Shown piece after piece: positions 51,606 to 62,810 of a DNA stretch of 64,000 nt. Numbering within the stretch: position 1 is the first letter of the stretch; every line of letters begins with the position of its first letter. The notes under the pieces were generated by a model. The model was given only the letters and a program-made list of their open reading frames with translations. It searched no databases and was not told the DNA's origin. The DNA is taken from the NCBI GenBank assembly GCA_032622095.1, contig CP136067.1, forward strand, positions 52,119,899 to 52,183,898, in the 5' to 3' direction. The translations under genes were made by a program, and so were the position numbers. The DNA is from Siphonodentalium dalli. Its lineage: Eukaryota; Mollusca; Scaphopoda; Gadilida; Siphonodentaliidae.

Positions 51606-53250
51606 ACCAACGAATAGGAATCAGTCTGACGGGACTAGAAAATTAGCGGGAAATTACCGAAACGTACATCGTTGTATATCTGTCTTTCAAGCTACAGTGA
51701 AATACGATTTTTTTTAGTTATTTCATTGTAGGTTCCGTTATTTCTCTGTTGTTTGTCGAATGACGTCATCCATTGAAAGCTGTTTGCTATCTATCAGCTG
51801 GTCGGTGTATTGAGTTGAATTGTAATAAATTTGGGTCAACCAGTTGTTGCTTTCCGTGTAATATTTTAATTTAGTTTTTGATTGAATGACTGAATTTCCT
51901 AAAACATCTCATTCGTGTCTGGAAAGAAATACCAAATTTTCACTGGCGGCTTGCAGCTCGTGAAAATTCGATATTTTATCCAGACACTCGTAAGATATTT
52001 TGGTATTCTATTTAGTCGGGCTCTTGTGATGAAGTTCACTAGTATGTTAATAAATACACGGAACTCTTATATGCGGATCATATGCACTGAAAGACTTATC
52101 GAAGTGATAGAATTTATCCGCTCAGTGAGACAAAATGATTAATTTTTTCAGTATGCAACAACAAAACATAGTCGCATAAGAGCGACGTACTTTATCCCAA
52201 AGGGTTAAACAGATGCGGAGATTTAAACCAGAAATTTTTAGAAACGCAAACATGTTCGGTAGCGAAATATTTCACCGATAGATCATTACGCGATCAATAC
52301 GCCATACCGCATGGAATTCCAAAAAGTAAGCAATAGAATAAAGCGACAGAGTATTTGGACACATTTACAACATAATCATGATTGCGATAATTTTGGTAAA
52401 AATGTTAATTAGGTTACGAATCAATTGGGATAACTCTTGAGCAGGAATTGGGAGAACTATATTTTTACACGTAGGGATGAGCGACGCGGTTAGGTGTCAA
52501 CTTTCTTTTCAAGTTATCGATCGAAGAGGACGGTCACAATTTTTCAAAAACCCTCCCTCCCTCCCATTTTCGTTTGTTGTTGGAGAGCACACAGGATTGA
52601 TGTCTTTGCCCCCCCTTTTTTTGTTTTGTTTTTGCTTGAGGCGGTTATTGCGCCTCAAAAATTGTTATAAAATGTTTTTGTTATTAATATTCAAATGTAT
52701 CGGCTTCCTGTAATTGTTTTTTTCTAAACAGGTAGCTAAAACCGCATTCCATTGTTTGTCTTTATTTTAACCCTGTGGGATAAAGAGAGTTGTATGTCAG
52801 TGTCTTCCTGATACAGCGAACATAACGAGCATTCGTTTTATATACGGGACATTACACATAATCACTAACTGTCTAGGATTTACCTTTGATGTTCAGGCCA
52901 TTTTAAAGTTTTCGCTTGTATAGCCCAATTTTCTTGGGCTCATTTTCTGTTGTTTGTTGGTGTGCATCTTGACCGGTTTAAAATGTATACCAACCTTATT
53001 ATCTTTTTGTCTCCAGCCGTCGTTCAGATAAGATTTGAATTGGTTTAGAGAGCCAACATCTATGCATAGATCTGTGAGTTTCTTCCAGGAGTCTATTGTC
53101 CGGTGCATTATAATGTTATAATTTATAAGTTCAGATCAGACAAACACGGCGAAAGTGACAACTTTAGAAATTACAATGCACTTTTTCACATCAGCATCAT
53201 ATAGCCCCAAACAGAATCATAACAATCAAGCAGGACCCACAATACGCCCT
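51606..53250. other. No gene recognised
   Basis: AT-rich sequence with frames under 80 codons that have no domains (for example 51915-52142, 52477-52713, 52893-53108). A CCCTCCCTCCC tract lies near 52552 and a pyrimidine-rich tract at 52609-52630. The AAAGGGTTAAA at 52198-52208 resembles the end of a TTAA element without a partner. Confidence 0.3.
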
Positions 53251-53254
53251 GTCG

Positions 53255-53396
53255 CCGGTTCCGTGGTTTTAGTGCTACAGGTCAAGGTTTTGGAGTAGTA
53301 TTCCATATATGGAAGTCATGAATAGTTCAAAAGCTCCATATATGGAAATGCTATACTCCAAAACTTTGACCAGTAGCACTAAAACCACGGAACCGG
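53255..53396. mobile_element. Palindromic MITE (142 bp)
   Basis: CCGGTTCCGTGGTTTTAGTG at 53255 is mirrored by CACTAAAACCACGGAACCGG ending 53396. Pairing continues through GGTCAAGGTTTTGGAGTA and a TCCATATATGGA inner palindrome on each side. A lone CCACGGAACGG follows at 53417. No target duplication recognised. Confidence 0.82.
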
Positions 53397-54159
53397 GACT
53401 GAAAGAATCTCTGAAACCACGGAACGGAGCTGGATGAATCCAATACAGCTGCGACCATTGATCTCGCTTAGTATCATATGCGGTAAATTAGCAGGACTAC
53501 TTAACCACGGTGTGATCCCGAGTGCTACGAATAAGCCGATTACTAAGGTCATTATGGGCTTGAAGACTGAGCCGACTTTTATAAACATCGGACAACGAGT
53601 CGCATAAATACAGTTGGTTGCATTTACATGTACGCCAAGGGTGAACGCAGAAGCTCGCATATCAAAACGAGTGGAATTACTAAAACATCTTTTGTAGCTA
53701 TTTCTATTTACGATTGAACTGCAGGCAACTGTACTCGCACATTTGTCAACTAACCGGACTACACACTGATATTTTTCCTAGAAAATTCTCAGAAAGTTGT
53801 CGATCCTGTTTTTGGTATTTGAACTGATAAACGTCGAACATATATTATATGATGTGCACTTTCCCTTGATTAAAGGCACATGAGGCCTTAGTTGTCGAAA
53901 ATATTCATATTTGTTCTAATCACCGTAAATAGAAAAACATTAAAACGCATACAGTTTCGTTCATATATACCATGACCATCACGTAAACAGCATGTTATCA
54001 TAAAGACCTACTATATTTTACCTAAGCAAGAGCCTGATTGTGTTACAGAAGACAGCACAATGCTACTGGCTAATCACACACAAATGGCATAAACGCTCTT
54101 TATTAGTTCCATATCAGGAATTCACCAACAAAGAACGCTCTTTATGTTTACCATCATAA
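53397..54159. other. No gene recognised
   Basis: The 93-codon minus frame (53660-53379) has several hydrophobic residues but no clear signal peptide or domain. AACGCTCTTTATTAGTTCC and AACGCTCTTTATGTTTACC near 54089 and 54134 belong to the 47224 repeat family. Confidence 0.3.
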
Positions 54160-54380
54160 TATAAACAAACACCAGAAAAGTTACTTTTTATGCTTTTGTT
54201 TACATAACAATGGTCAAACATTTGACAATAACATACTGTTTATGCGATATTTCTTATTTGTATACGGACAAAGTCTGTCTACATTTTGATGTTCTTTCTG
54301 TTTGTGGCGGTTTTTGACGGGTGGAAATATTTTCACAGGATACCCACCGCCAAGGCCAACCGTACCTTTAATGTGTTAAT
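54160..54380 (+). repeat. Left-arm relative of the 47224 palindrome
   Basis: TTTGTTTACATAACAATGGTC, ACATTTGACAATAACATACTG-like and TTTCTGTTTGTGGCGGTTTT follow the order of 47262-47400 and stop at ACCCACCGCCAAGGCCAACC. The opposite arm is missing, so it is a half-element or a diverged longer relative. Confidence 0.65.
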
Positions 54381-55154
54381 ATATCTGTATATTATAGGAT
54401 TGACTGTGCGATTGGTCTTTAATTTCGGGAAATGTCCAACACGAATTTGTAAACAATTACTCTTCGCACAGAAAACTTTTGGGAAATGTACAACACGAAG
54501 TTGTATGCAATTGAACTTCGCACAGATAACGACTATGTACACACGCACTACATGTATTTTAGAGTTAGTTTGTTATTCATCTTCGTTTAAACCAACGCCA
54601 TGTTAGCAAAACTCGCCAGTGTTTGGACGTAATCCATATACAGATTTATCATATGACTCAATCATTATTTACGTTGGAAGCTATGTCATAAATCAATTTC
54701 CTATCAATTACTAATTCATATCACCTTCCGATAATTTGATTGGTTTGTTGACAAAACGTGTGTTCTGATTGGCTGAAAGGCAGCCGGGGGCCGAGCCGCA
54801 TCTCTGACTAAATGCAGGTCAAATTCGTGACCGTCAAATACACGAATCAACGCGATGCCGAAATTCTCGCAATTATAATCTTGAAATATATAGTTTTGCA
54901 CATTGTTATACGATAAATAGAATATGTAATTCGTATTCATCTAATAAACATACGATATAATGTCACAAACTGAGAACAGAATAGCGCACTATATCTTCGC
55001 GTGCATATTATTTCTGCTAGTTCACCAGGTGTAATTGGGCTTCCGGTGCAATGAAGTGACGTCATATTAACATTTTGCTGCCGATGTCATATAGCTATTT
55101 AGTGATTTGTGTGCGTTTTGGACATCATAATCAATTTATAGGTGTCATGTGATA
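54381..55154. other. No gene recognised
   Basis: Contains a direct repeat near 54425-54530 (GGGAAATGT(C/A)CAACACGAA twice, TGCAATTGAACTTCGCACAG versus AACAATTACTCTTCGCACAG). GATAAATAGAATATGTAATTC at 54914 recurs at 55151. Confidence 0.4.
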
Positions 55155-55312
55155 AATAGAATATGTAATTCGTGTTTCTCTCATATGATATTTATGAAAC
55201 TCGTCGCGCGAATTTTCAGTTTTCTCTCGCCGGAGGCTCGAAAAAACTGAAAATTCTTAGACTCGTTTCATAAATATCATATGAGAGAAACACTCATTTC
55301 ATATCCTCTATA
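55155..55312. mobile_element. Palindromic MITE (about 158 bp)
   Basis: GTGTTTCTCTCATATGATAT and TTATGAAAC (55172-55200) pair with GTTTCATAAATATCATATGA and GAGAAACAC (55264-55292). Weaker pairing extends to ATAGAATATG/CATATCCTCTAT. The loop holds GAATTTTCAGTTTT/AAAAACTGAAAATTC, a second nested hairpin. Confidence 0.75.
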
Positions 55313-56285
55313 TATGGGATGTGGCAAGAATAGATGACAAAAAAATATATATAATATAACATTTTCAGTCATACCTCAAAGCCAGACATATATCTGTGTA
55401 TAGCGTATACTATGAGACATTCAACTGGAGGCACACATAAGTTATTGATGACTGCTATTTGTAAATAAATAACTCCGGTTTGTATTGAAACATGAATCTG
55501 AATGTTAGTGTGGCAAATGACAGTCTGTGGTTTATTTTCAGTGATTAGTTCGAAGCACTACCGCGCATGCTTCGATAAAGTTGTCAGGAAAACATTTAAT
55601 CTTATGTTTGTAAGAACAAAAATAAATTTTAAGAAGGAAAAGATTTTTATAGACGGTCGACCTTAATATTGTATCGACCTGCGACCGGGGTCAGCGGTTT
55701 AGAAATTTCGAGGTCAAGTGAACATCTGAGCGCCAACCACGAGAAAGTCGGGTACCTTGATTGATTGATTGATTGTCTTCGTGGTGACGTTGTCGATACC
55801 CGACTGCCCATTCAAACGAATTTCGCACAGACCACAAGGTCAATAATTTCTACCCGCCATCCCACCCTTTCAGGTGTGGGCTTCTGCCCCCCCCCCCTCT
55901 TCCTCCAGTGACTGGTTAGTGCTTAGAATGGCACGACCCGGTGCCGTGCCATACCTTTTTTGGTTTCGGCGTGTGGCGTGGTACACCCAGGTTGCATATT
56001 GTTCAATCGGGGCCGCGCCACATGCCGATGGTTGTCTTAATTTCGGTAATTCGAATAAAGAATTGCCATTACGCAAATATGTCTTAGTCTTTAATTATTT
56101 AGCCCAACAGTGGTACCCAGGGAATTGTCGTAAAGTAGGGAGATAGGATATAAATGTGTTTTATCATCTATTTTAACCACAACCAGTATATCTTTTGTAG
56201 GTTTGCATAGGATATAGGCGCCATTGAAGTCATTCCACTGAGAGTGAAAACAGAGGGATTAGACTAATGTCCATGGACAACATAC
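55313..56285. other. No gene recognised
   Basis: Opposed frames at 55870-56146 lack domains. A GATTGATTGATTGATT run lies at 55760-55775 and a C-run at 55888-55898. Possible C-rich MITE debris near 55860-56030, but no paired ends found. Confidence 0.3.
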
Positions 56286-56506
56286 ATGATGGGGAATCAC
56301 ATGGTTTCGAGGTTAGTGAGTACCACGCATTCAAAATGCCCGAGGTGCGTGCAAACGCACAACATGATACACGAGGAACTGACACAAAACATAGCATTTT
56401 GACTGTTACACGTATGAGCATAATTATGCTAGTGTATTTAAAAAAAAAAACAAGTTATCTTATTTGTTCGGAAATACTCAGTAGTTTTCTATAACATTCT
56501 GACCAA

Positions 56507-56677
56507 AGTTGCCAGTCAGAGGTTCGTGGAATACGCCAGTCTATACATCAAGGAGAATCAGTAAGTTGCCAGTCAGAGGTTCGTGGAATACGCCAGTCTA
56601 TACATCAAGGAGAATCAGTAAGTTGCCAGTCAGAGGTTCGTAGAATACGCCAGTCTATACATCAAGGAGAATCAGTA
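56507..56677 (+). repeat. 57-bp tandem repeat, three copies
   Basis: AGTTGCCAGTCAGAGGTTCG ... GGAGAATCAGTA starts at 56507, 56564 and 56621, nearly identical. The sister MITE at 50171-50671 has only one degenerate copy, so the expansion happened in this copy. Confidence 0.92.
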
Positions 56678-56881
56678 GACTGACAACTTTGGTCAGAATG
56701 TTAGAGCAAACAGCTGTGAATTTGGACACAAATGAGGTATCAGCTTGTTTGAAAAATAGTATAGCATATGCTTGCAGCTACCAAAATATTATATAAAATA
56801 TCCTAGTTTTGTAACATTTTTCGTCGTTTCTGGTTGCGTTTGTGATCGCCTCGGTCATTTTGAATGCGTGATACTCATGAA

Positions 56882-57243
56882 CCCTTTACCCAACAGAAGG
56901 GCCCTGTGCCAATGCATTCTCTAATATATGCGAGTCGACCATAGGTCGCCTCGCATATATAAGAGAATGCATTGGCTTAACACATTAAAAATTATAAAAT
57001 TGTTAAAGAATGTAAGAAAAAATGGTAAAAAGTGTTAAAAAAAGATTTTTTTTAGGCCAATGCATTCTCTTATATATGCGAGGCGACCTATGGTCGACTC
57101 GCATATATAAGAGAATGCATTGGCACAGGGCATAACTGTAACTATCACAATGTTATCAAGGAGCCGGTTCCAATGATATCCATATCTGTATGGTTCTATT
57201 GAGACAGACCGAAGATATTTTAGGCTGTTGAAGCTTTATTTGG
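56882..57243. mobile_element. piggyBac-type MITE, right end missing, flanked by TGAA
   Basis: Starts CCCTTTACCCAACAGAAGGG like the TTAA MITE at 13263, but stops at GAAGCTTTATTTGG, about 35 bases short of the right TIR. Both internal hairpins are complete here. The flanks show TGAA at 56878-56881 and 57244-57247. The interrupted host (compare 50630-50665) needs only one TGAA, so this is a real insertion with a non-TTAA duplication. It lies about 460 bases downstream of the myomodulin stop codon. Confidence 0.8.
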
Positions 57244-57701
57244 TGAACTCGAAACCAGGTGATTCCCCACTGCGAACATATGTATATAGGTGGAACCCAG
57301 ATTCCCGTTACCGTTGAGTATCATTACTCCAATATATTTTTCTCGCCTCGTTTTCCCGAATGCAACAAGACACAACGCTGGAAAACGACTTTTCTTATCA
57401 GAGAAAATGGAAATGCATATGATCAAATTGCAGACTATATATGTGAAAGGAGCATGAGCGAGAGTTCATCGTTGAGTGTCCTTTATGTGGGTTTCAATTT
57501 TGAAACGTAACACAAAACCTGATGGTTTTGACAGACCCGGAATACTTCTATATCAATTGATGAAGATATGCATATAACCTATGAATGGTGGGCACATGCT
57601 CTTCTGTGTCAACATTTGAATTTTAAAATGTCCGAAAGTGTTTGCAAGAATATTTCTGTAGTAAGGTACTTTGTCTAATATCAACACCATTGGCAGAAAA
57701 T

Positions 57702-58399
57702 TCATTTTTCTGGTGACAATTCTTTGTCGTTACCAGCAATGTTCACATTCGGTGCTTCCCTCTTGCCCAATCGTAACATGTTCAGCATTCTTTTGTCCAT
57801 TTCCTGATCGGCGAAATCGCGTTTTCCAAGACGAAGCATGTTCAGCCTACGCTTTCCCAGTCTCAACATATTCATGGTTCTCTTTGCGGCTTCGTAGTCG
57901 TTGAAATCTGATCCATATTCTGAGTTCCAGTTTTCGGCAGGGAAGTCTTCCATCATTCGCCCGAGTCTTGGTGCCGGTACTGCGCGTTCCTTATCCATTT
58001 CCTCGTTTTTGTTATCGTCTGCAGATCTCCGGAATCTTCCTAGTCTCGGTGGTGGTCCTCGTGCTTGTCTATTGTAATCTAAGTTGTATGGCATTCCGCC
58101 GCTCAATTCCTCGCCATCTTCTTCCTGTCGCCCGTATCTGGGCACAGGGACCTGTCTGTCCTCCAGGTTCTTTCCACATTTCAGTTTGTTTATCAGTTCG
58201 TAAAGTAAAATCTCAAGGTCACTTGGGGCGGGCGTTTCCGGCGAAGACCTACGGCCCAGTCTGAGCATGCTCAGTGAACGTTTTCCCAGCCGCAGCATAT
58301 GCAAACCGCGGCCCAATCTGAGCATACTGAGTCCGCCACGACGAAACCGAGAGAGAGGCTCACCGTTTGATTCATCAGCATCCGTTTCTGTGGATGAAC
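57702..58399 (-). CDS. Myomodulin-type neuropeptide precursor, main coding exon
   Basis: The exon encodes 231 residues after a TTCTAG acceptor (58401-58400) and ends at TGA (57704-57702). It holds six C-terminal MLRLG units, each followed by a basic cleavage site: SMLRLGRG, GLHMLRLGKR, SLSMLRLGRR, TMNMLRLGKR, LNMLRLGKR and MLNMLRLGKR. The Gly supplies the amide, giving MLRLamide peptides of the myomodulin family known from molluscs and other lophotrochozoans. Three more amidated candidates end PRYG or PRLG before single Arg (VPVPRYGR, GPPPRLGR, AVPAPRLGR). Acidic spacers separate them. Peptides are secreted neuromodulators of muscle and neurons, by family knowledge. The exon begins two bases into a codon; the signal-peptide exon lies upstream (to the right) and was not found. 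The open frames opposite it are shadows. Confidence 0.92.
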
Positions 58400-58437
58400 C
58401 TAGAATTAGAATTAATGGACAGTGAGTATTATCGTCG
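58400..58437 (-). other. Splice acceptor region of the myomodulin exon
   Basis: On the minus strand ATTAATTCTAATTCTAG directly precedes the exon. TTCTAATTC could serve as branch site and pyrimidine tract, although the tract is short. The MITE at 58438 begins only 35 bases upstream of the acceptor. Confidence 0.6.
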
Positions 58438-58755
58438 CATAGCCGTACTGGTCAGGGGGCTGCCCCCCCCCCCCCGCAAAACGATTTGAAAGCTTAAAAT
58501 TTGGAGATATTTTCGATCAAATTCGGGAAAATTGGTATTTCAGGGGTAAATTGTGGCAAATTACAGTATTTTTCATATTTCTGCCCGAATTTTTACATAT
58601 TTAAGGTTAATTTGAATCTAATTATATATATTTCTGTGTATACATCTTGATTGCTCGGTCAAAAAAATTGCTTTACAACCATGAATATATCATGTAAACA
58701 AAATTCGGGAAAAAAATCTCAACCCCCTTAAAATTCGGGCGCCCGTACGGCTATG
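58438..58755. mobile_element. MITE (318 bp) in the myomodulin intron, TIR CATAGCCGTAC
   Basis: CATAGCCGTAC at 58438 is mirrored by GTACGGCTATG ending 58755. Directly outside, CATAGCCG is repeated (58756-58763). The interior is C-rich at one end and AT-rich elsewhere, with TTCGGGAAAA direct repeats (58523 and 58703). hAT-like by its ends, but a clean 8-bp duplication cannot be assigned. Confidence 0.6.
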
Positions 58756-58763
58756 CATAGCCG

Positions 58764-59700
58764 CGTTACAACGACCTAATAGAGTTATCATCGGCGGGCT
58801 TCTAATGCTCTCTTCACACGCGCAATGTCGTCGTTCGGTTAGCTACCCGCATAGTTGTACGGCGATGCGTTTCGATACCCGCTAACGCTTTGTCATATTC
58901 CTATTATTTTTTGATCGACTGTCTCGCTCGTTTCAGCTTGGATAGCCCTTTACTTGATTGGCCAATTTTTTTCCAATGACTTTCATGGAATTTTCATTGT
59001 TGAAACCGAATAATCTGATCGCAAATATAAATACCGTTTTACTGCAATGCCGACCGGGTCGTTTCAAATCTTATCCGGGCCGTGTGAAGTTCTATTGTTA
59101 TCGCTAAACGATTAATGCCGATGTGATCGTAACCGGGATATGTATGAAGCCCACGTATACATCGTGGTATCCCCGAAATATAATCTGACAGACGGTTGAC
59201 ATTTTAAAGTGATTATGATTATTCATTCTTCATAAATATGACAAACCACTGTTACAATACACGAACACATAATTGTATATATATACTACATGATAGCATG
59301 GCGAAATAATGGAATTACTTTGAAATACGCTTTTAATATATTTTTTTTCGAAATTCGGCAGTGTAAAAAAATGCACACCGAGAACGGGACATAATTATAA
59401 CTACCGAGCACGGGATGTGGCACCGAACCTCGTTCAAGTAATTACAGAGTGTGCAGATTCTCTGCTTTGTGTGCGGAATGAGACTGAGACTCGTCACAAA
59501 CAAGTTCTCGGTCAGATGTTGCAGTGGGGATCATTGTGCATAAATTGCGGAGGCAAGAACGTTCTATAGTATAAAGTGCCCATTCGGAAATATAATGTGC
59601 AAGGGAGAACGAATGGGTTGGGTTTTTAATGTAACGAAGCATGTGAAGAAGAACCAGGAGAGCGTTAGCAATCGTAGATCATGTCACGAAACTCTACTCT
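58764..59700. other. Upstream intron or flank of the myomodulin gene
   Basis: No exon with a signal peptide and matching donor was found on the minus strand. The opposed frames at 59442-59789 have no domain. A poly-T stretch lies at 59340-59348. Confidence 0.35.
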
Positions 59701-59707
59701 GTCTCAC

Positions 59708-60149
59708 GCCCGTAGAGATCATATTCCACCATTACAAAACCTTGGAACTTTTTGACAAGGAACCTTATAAAGTAAAGTCGAAAAAATAACGCGGGGAATA
59801 TATTTCTTAGTTATTATGTGTTCCTTAATAATGTACTTCACTGAAAGTGAAGGTCCCATATCGATATTGCATACTTTTCTGTGACTTTTCAGAGCCGATA
59901 TCGCAATAACCATTGAATTAAGGAGAAATTCCATAATTCCGACGTAAGTCAAAATCGCTCACAAAGTAACTTAAATCGATTAATTTCGAGTTAGGTCCTT
60001 CACCTACAGTGAAGTACATTATTAAGGAACAGATAATAACTAAGAAATATTTCCCCGTTTTATTTTTTCAACTTTATAATGTTCCCTGCATGTCAAAACT
60101 TCAAAAAGTTCCCAAGGTGTTGTAATGGTGGAATATGATCTCTACGGGC
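59708..60149. mobile_element. Foldback MITE (442 bp)
   Basis: GCCCGTAGAGATCATATTCC at 59708 is mirrored by GGAATATGATCTCTACGGGC ending 60149. Pairing continues through TTAGTTATTATGTGTTCCTT/AAGGAACAGATAATAACTAA to the inner CTTCACT(G)AAAGTGAAGG region. Frames at 59595-59952 are arm sequence. No clear target duplication. Confidence 0.82.
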
Positions 60150-60257
60150 ATTAGCCAGAGTAGGGATTCATGGCATGATCTATAGCAATCGATGCGACTT
60201 TTGGAAAGTCCAGCCGCTCCAGCTCCACCTTCGTCTCATATTTCGATGGCATTTCAT

Positions 60258-60375
60258 GGACGGGGTGCCCCCACAGGCCCATGGGGGGAATTACTAAAAT
60301 ACCAATATAGACTATACCAGTGGTATAGACCATATTGGTATTTTAGTAATTTCCCCCAGGGGCCTGTGGGCGCCC
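60258..60375. mobile_element. Palindromic MITE (about 118 bp)
   Basis: CCCCACAGGCCCATGGGGG and AATTACTAAAATACCAATAT pair with ATATTGGTATTTTAGTAATT and CCCCAGGGGCCTGTGGG around the centre TATACCA|GTGGTATA near 60311. Arms are about 55 bases. Confidence 0.82.
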
Positions 60376-61013
60376 TCGTCTCGATGCAGATCGAGTAATT
60401 TATTGACCGAGACAGTCACGTGTCATTTTGTTCTGGCCACGACGAGCTATGTCTACAAGGCTTGCACGATGCTGTCATTACTATGGACACCGATCCATCA
60501 GAATACACCCAATTAAGTCAGATAATTGTAGAAAAAATTAATAAACAACAGACAGTGGTCACATAATCAATCATCGTGGCGCTCTGTGCAGTTTAATAAC
60601 ACATGGGACTTTACTAAGAGTTCCTGGATGATCGTAGTTTAGTAATTTATAAAGCTTATCTGAATTGGCCAGAAATTTTCGCGTTTGGTTTAAACAATAA
60701 GTATATTACAATACAAATTGGCATTGGGATTGGAGGACAAGTACGATCCACTTACGCATAACCCCATCTCCCAATTGCCATTATAACACTAATATATAAT
60801 AATTTGGATTGTCAACATAATAGGTATAACATATTTACAAGTGTATACATATATCATTGTATATTATTTGAAGTATAGTTTGTAATTTAGTCTCATCACC
60901 CCCACCATTCTACATAATTTCAATAAGATTATCGAGTAGCTGTTTTAAATGTGATACATGTACCTCATTGTGCATTGATAACATTTTACAATTTGTATCT
61001 TGATGCGAGCATT
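60376..61013. other. No gene recognised; includes the 3' tail of the LINE fragment
   Basis: The AT-rich stretch from 61013 back to about 60660 probably includes the 3' untranslated region of the minus-strand LINE fragment. No tail repeat is clear. Confidence 0.35.
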
Positions 61014-61310
61014 TTAATAGAACTTTGTCGGATTTTCCTTTTGCGTTGTATCTCGTAAGTAATTTTGCACAGCGTTAAAGATATTTTCATTTTCTACTTG
61101 TTTTAAGTTCGGGTCCCCAAATAGAAATGTCTTAACTGAATGTATATTAAAACGCAGAAGATTATTACGAAGTGTAATTCTTTCTTCAAATTGTTGGTGG
61201 CATTCAAAAAAATGGTGGAAAGCGTTTTCTAAAGAATGTCCACACCTACATGTAGTTTTCGCGGGCATCCGTATACCAAGTTCTATGTGCACAGAAACGA
61301 CAAATGTGAA
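61014..61310 (-). pseudogene. LINE ORF2 C-terminal fragment
   Basis: About 95 codons with TCRCGHSLENAFHHFFECHQ, the Cys/His cluster (C-x-C-x(9)-H-x(4)-C) found at the extreme C terminus of many non-LTR retrotransposon ORF2 proteins, ending at a stop at 61014. The apparent non-ATG start is not real; upstream sequence is cut by a stop at about 61320. It is a 5'-truncated copy, of a different LINE type from the two above. Confidence 0.7.
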
Positions 61311-61319
61311 TCAGCTGAA

Positions 61320-62565
61320 GGGTACTGTCTTATATGTTGACATTACTTCAGCACAACCTCTAGTTGTTCCAATGGTTTTCGGAAACATTGCATGACACCT
61401 ACCAAGCTTCAAAACAGAGTTCAGTCCCCTCGCTACGCTATATATGAACGCTGCCGGCATGTGTATTTTCTTAATTAAATCTAACATTTTTTATTGAAGT
61501 GTTTTGTTAGTTATAATTCATTCTGGTTTGATCTAGACAATTTTCAAATGAATATGGACAGTTCAGTTTCTCAGAATAATGCAGAAAGAATTGTAACCTA
61601 CACAAGTCTCAAATAAATAAATGTGACATTTTCAACAATAAAGGATAGATATGATGTTCTTGATAACTCGTGCAGAACCAAACAATAAGAGTGGTACACG
61701 GGACAAGAATGTGTAATGCCACAATAAGACCAGTGGTCAATGGAACACCGCAGTTGAAACTTCTGTCGAACGAACTACTGGTTATATGACACTGAATTAA
61801 TCAAAAGTTATCATGCTCTGAAATTCGGTTCTCTGTGTTTAAAAGACCATGGCCATTACATTCGCCTTTCCCGACGCGGACAAAATATTGCCAGGGTACA
61901 CTGATAATGAAATTAAAAAAAATATTATCTAACAGACGGATAGGCGAGCATGCGTATATTCCACTTAGAGTGACGCCCCCTGGTGTGTGAGCTGCGATTG
62001 GTATTCCGCTTCCATATCCGTGAAATCGACATTATCTTGCCTATCGTTTGTCTCAGTCCAATCGGAAATTAACGTCATTATTTACGCCGTCTATTTAAAT
62101 ATTTTCATTCGGTGGAAGATTAGACCTGTTCCGTGATCAATAGGACTTTCAGTTGGCACCGGCTATTTGAAACCGGAAATTGTCAAACGTCAAACTTGAT
62201 ACGACTATTCTGTCATGTGGTGCAATTTTCATGTGATTTTATGGTGGTGATAGCTTGGTCGTTCTACAAATAAGTGCACAGACATGGTTACACTGATTAG
62301 CCAGGTTTAGCCACCCGTACGTGTAACGTGTGTAACTATGGTATTGCTATGCATTTTAAGGCGCCTAACATACACGTTTATAGATATCGACCCAACATGT
62401 ATGAATACGTGTATGCGAACATTAGTCGGAGGTGAAGTCAAGCTGGATTATCAATACCTTAAATAGGCTTCAACCAATAATAATCAAAATACCATTGTCA
62501 TAATGCCTGCATATTGTAGCGTTGGTAGCTCATTCCGTTATTAGAATATTGTATTATTCCACTTC
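61320..62565. other. No gene recognised
   Basis: The phrases TTCAGTCCCCTCGCTACGC and GCTGCCGGCATGTGTATTTT near 61413-61470 repeat those near 46450-46505. Otherwise unique-looking, with no frame over 60 codons. Confidence 0.35.
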
Positions 62566-62569
62566 ACTC

Positions 62570-62810
62570 TTCATGGACGTGGCTAGAGAGTATCCTTTGT
62601 GTGGGAGGGGGTGGGGTTCCCACCTTGGAATTTCCAACTGCACCCCCTTGAACCAGGATAAATTTCCCTAGTTCGCATAATAGCAATTGGACCCCCCCCC
62701 CCATTGGCTTGAATTTTCTAACTGACACCTCACAACCCTGATTTGATTTTTAAAAATTGATTATTAGTATTGACTAACTACCGCGGGGAGTGGAAAAGGA
62801 CACACCGGTC
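62570..62810. mobile_element. Decayed relative of the hAT element at 30945
   Basis: GGACGTGGCTAGAGAG (62576) resembles the CAGGGATGTGGC..CTAGAG terminus. It is followed by CACCTTGGAATTTCCAACTG and a C-run before TTGG, as in 30985-31035. The other end is short and degenerate (GGACACACCGG). No target duplication seen. Confidence 0.6.

Larger units (their letters stand above)
56286..57275. mobile_element. Second copy of the GGGGAATCAC MITE, with a nested piggyBac-type MITE
   Basis: TGGGGAATCACATGGTTTCG and TTAGTGAGTACCACGCATTC at the left pair with GTGATACTCATGA(ACTCGAAA) and GGTGATTCCCCACTGC at the right. The right terminus is split between 56881 and 57244 by the 362-bp element. The body matches 50171-50671 and includes a 57-bp triplication. 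Confidence 0.8.

Noticed and set aside
53379..53660. 93-codon minus-strand frame as a small membrane protein
   Set aside because: It overlaps a palindromic MITE end, has no signal peptide or splice support, and its hydrophobicity is modest.
57671..58264. Plus-strand frames of 77 and 98 codons
   Set aside because: Antisense shadows of the myomodulin exon.
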